From Desulfobacterales bacterium (lineage in GTDB: Bacteria > Desulfobacterota > Desulfobacteria > Desulfobacterales > ETH-SRB1): 14,344 nucleotides of DNA. The notes beneath the pieces were generated by a model. The model saw only the letters and a program-made list of their open reading frames with translations, searched no databases and was not told the DNA's origin. Each line of letters opens with the position of its first letter. Position 1 is the first letter of the stretch. The DNA is taken from NCBI GenBank assembly GCA_030669465.1, contig DAOVDN010000004.1, positions 1 through 14,344 on the forward strand, in the 5' to 3' direction. Shown piece after piece: positions 13,433 through 14,344 of this stretch. A program made the translations under genes and the position numbers.

Positions 13433-14344
13433 ATGCACAGAAGATACTTTCTAAAGCTTTTGGGCAAGAGCGTCTTTCTTTCATCCGGTTTGCTGGCCTG
13501 CCCCTCTTTTGGATGGCCGGATAGCGCTTTTGATTATGCGCTTGAAGGGCAGGATCTGATCCAGAAGAAAAACTTTGCCGAAGCGGTCGATCTGCTTAAA
13601 AAATCCGTATCTATAGATCCGGGCAGCGACTGGGCATATGGTCTTCTTGGTCGTGCATACCTGGGGCTCGGACAAAAGAGCATGGCTGTGGCTGCATTCA
13701 GAGAGGCTGTCCGTCTGAACCCTCATGATACATACTCCCGTATGATGATCGAGATTATTACCCAAAAGCCGATACCAAGATTAAAGAAAAAGAAAAAACC
13801 TCTTTCCGCCCTTGAAAAGGAAGCTTATCAAGAAGAGGCCATGATGAATGGCAGGCTTCGGGCTGAAAAGGGGCTTGGATATCATGTAAAACGCGTTGTC
13901 ATAGATCCGGGACACGGAGGATTTGATTCAGGAGCGGTCGGCAAAAGCGGGTTAAAGGAAAAAGACATAACATTGGACCTTGCGTTAAGGCTGCATGAAA
14001 AACTAAAAAAAGACGCAAAAGTCAAATCCTTTCTAACCAGAACAGGTGATTATTATATGCCTTTAAGCGCTCGCACCGTTACCGCCAATCAGTTCCAGGC
14101 AGATCTTTTTATCAGCATACATATAAATGCAAACAAAAATAGAAAACCTCATGGATCGGAAACATATTTCTGTTCGGAAAAGGCTTCAAGCGCTGAAGCT
14201 GAAAAAGTTGCGGCCATGGAAAACTCGGTGCTCAAATTTGACGAGCCTTACAAGAAAAAACCGGGTTATATAGACATTGAGGAGATTCTGTTCAAGTTTG
14301 AACAAAAGCTTAACTGGAGTGAAAGCGGAGTGTTTGCAAAAGCT
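13433..14344 (+). CDS. N-acetylmuramoyl-L-alanine amidase, Tat-exported, partial at 3' end
   Basis: An open frame of 304 codons runs off the window. The N-terminus HRRYFLKLLG is a twin-arginine signal (Arg3-Arg4, Phe6, Leu7, Lys8), followed by a hydrophobic stretch. E. coli AmiA and AmiC also use Tat. Residues about 33-100 form one to two TPR motifs (KKNFAEAVDLLKKSVSIDP; GQKSMAVAAFREAVRLNP). A basic linker with KKKKK follows. The Amidase_3 domain starts near residue 153; its zinc ligands His161 (DPGHGG), Glu176 (LKEKD) and His230 (SIHINA) are all present. The catalytic glutamate near the C-terminus lies beyond the window. It should cut the bond between MurNAc and L-Ala in peptidoglycan in the periplasm, often in cell separation. 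TPR takes the place of the usual AMIN targeting domain. The ATG at 13433 has only a weak AGG upstream. Confidence 0.9.
   Translation, partial: MHRRYFLKLLGKSVFLSSGLLACPSFGWPDSAFDYALEGQDLIQKKNFAEAVDLLKKSVSIDPGSDWAYGLLGRAYLGLGQKSMAVAAFREAVRLNPHDTYSRMMIEIITQKPIPRLKKKKKPLSALEKEAYQEEAMMNGRLRAEKGLGYHVKRVVIDPGHGGFDSGAVGKSGLKEKDITLDLALRLHEKLKKDAKVKSFLTRTGDYYMPLSARTVTANQFQADLFISIHINANKNRKPHGSETYFCSEKASSAEAEKVAAMENSVLKFDEPYKKKPGYIDIEEILFKFEQKLNWSESGVFAKA

Noticed and set aside
14290..14303. GTTCAA-GT-TTGAAC, similar to the dyads before pabA
   Set aside because: The spacer is 2 nt rather than 4, and it lies in the middle of the amidase coding sequence, so it is probably coincidental.

Overview
The window looks like chromosome from a Gram-negative anaerobe, most probably a Desulfobacterota/Desulfobacterales-type bacterium. 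This is an inference from gene content: an FmdB zinc ribbon, an FeoB remnant, a COG1313 radical SAM protein, an NtrC-family regulator, an LPP20-type periplasmic protein and a Tat-exported amidase. Intergenic DNA crowded with palindromic repeats fits too. No rRNA, tRNA or CRISPR array was seen.

Positions 1-3500 read rightward. fmdB is followed by a palindromic repeat and a truncated feoB (only the C-terminal membrane end is left). A compact set follows: radical SAM protein, PPP-type phosphatase, exported double-SH3b protein, and a membrane-anchored TPR protein. Spacing is tight or overlapping, so co-transcription is likely. The last gene ends inside a 123-bp nested palindrome.

Positions 3501-3976 hold no convincing gene of normal size. 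They contain a strong hairpin that works as an intrinsic terminator only on the minus strand, a 24-codon ORF with a good ribosome binding site, and two matching GTTCAA-N4-TTGAAC palindromes, one directly before the next gene.

Positions 3977-7558 are a folate operon, pabA-pabB-pabC-folP. PabA and PabB make 4-amino-4-deoxychorismate, PabC releases 4-aminobenzoate, and FolP couples it to the pterin to give dihydropteroate. The block is visibly more AT-rich than the DNA to its right, its genes lack clear Shine-Dalgarno sequences, and pabB carries two GC-rich palindromes inside its reading frame. It may have been acquired, with one edge at the tail of the convergent sigma-54 regulator.

Positions 7540-8922 (minus strand) encode that regulator, with no kinase gene beside it. 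Positions 8923-9474 are a dense repeat island. Positions 9475-13186 encode two envelope proteins: a 711-residue lipoprotein (GNA1162/CsgG-like region, FN3, beta-helix) and a periplasmic LPP20-domain protein with a coiled coil. Between them a 331-bp MITE-like element sits in the loop of a heptamer-repeat palindrome, and that palindrome supplies the last codons of the lipoprotein gene. After another repeat palindrome, the window ends inside a Tat-exported TPR plus Amidase_3 cell-wall hydrolase gene.

The most unusual signals are the recurrent palindromes with arms built of 7-8 nt tandem units (a different unit at each site), the in-frame palindromes in pabB, the nested MITE, and the paired operator-like sites before pabA. 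No clearly new defence or enzymatic system was found.
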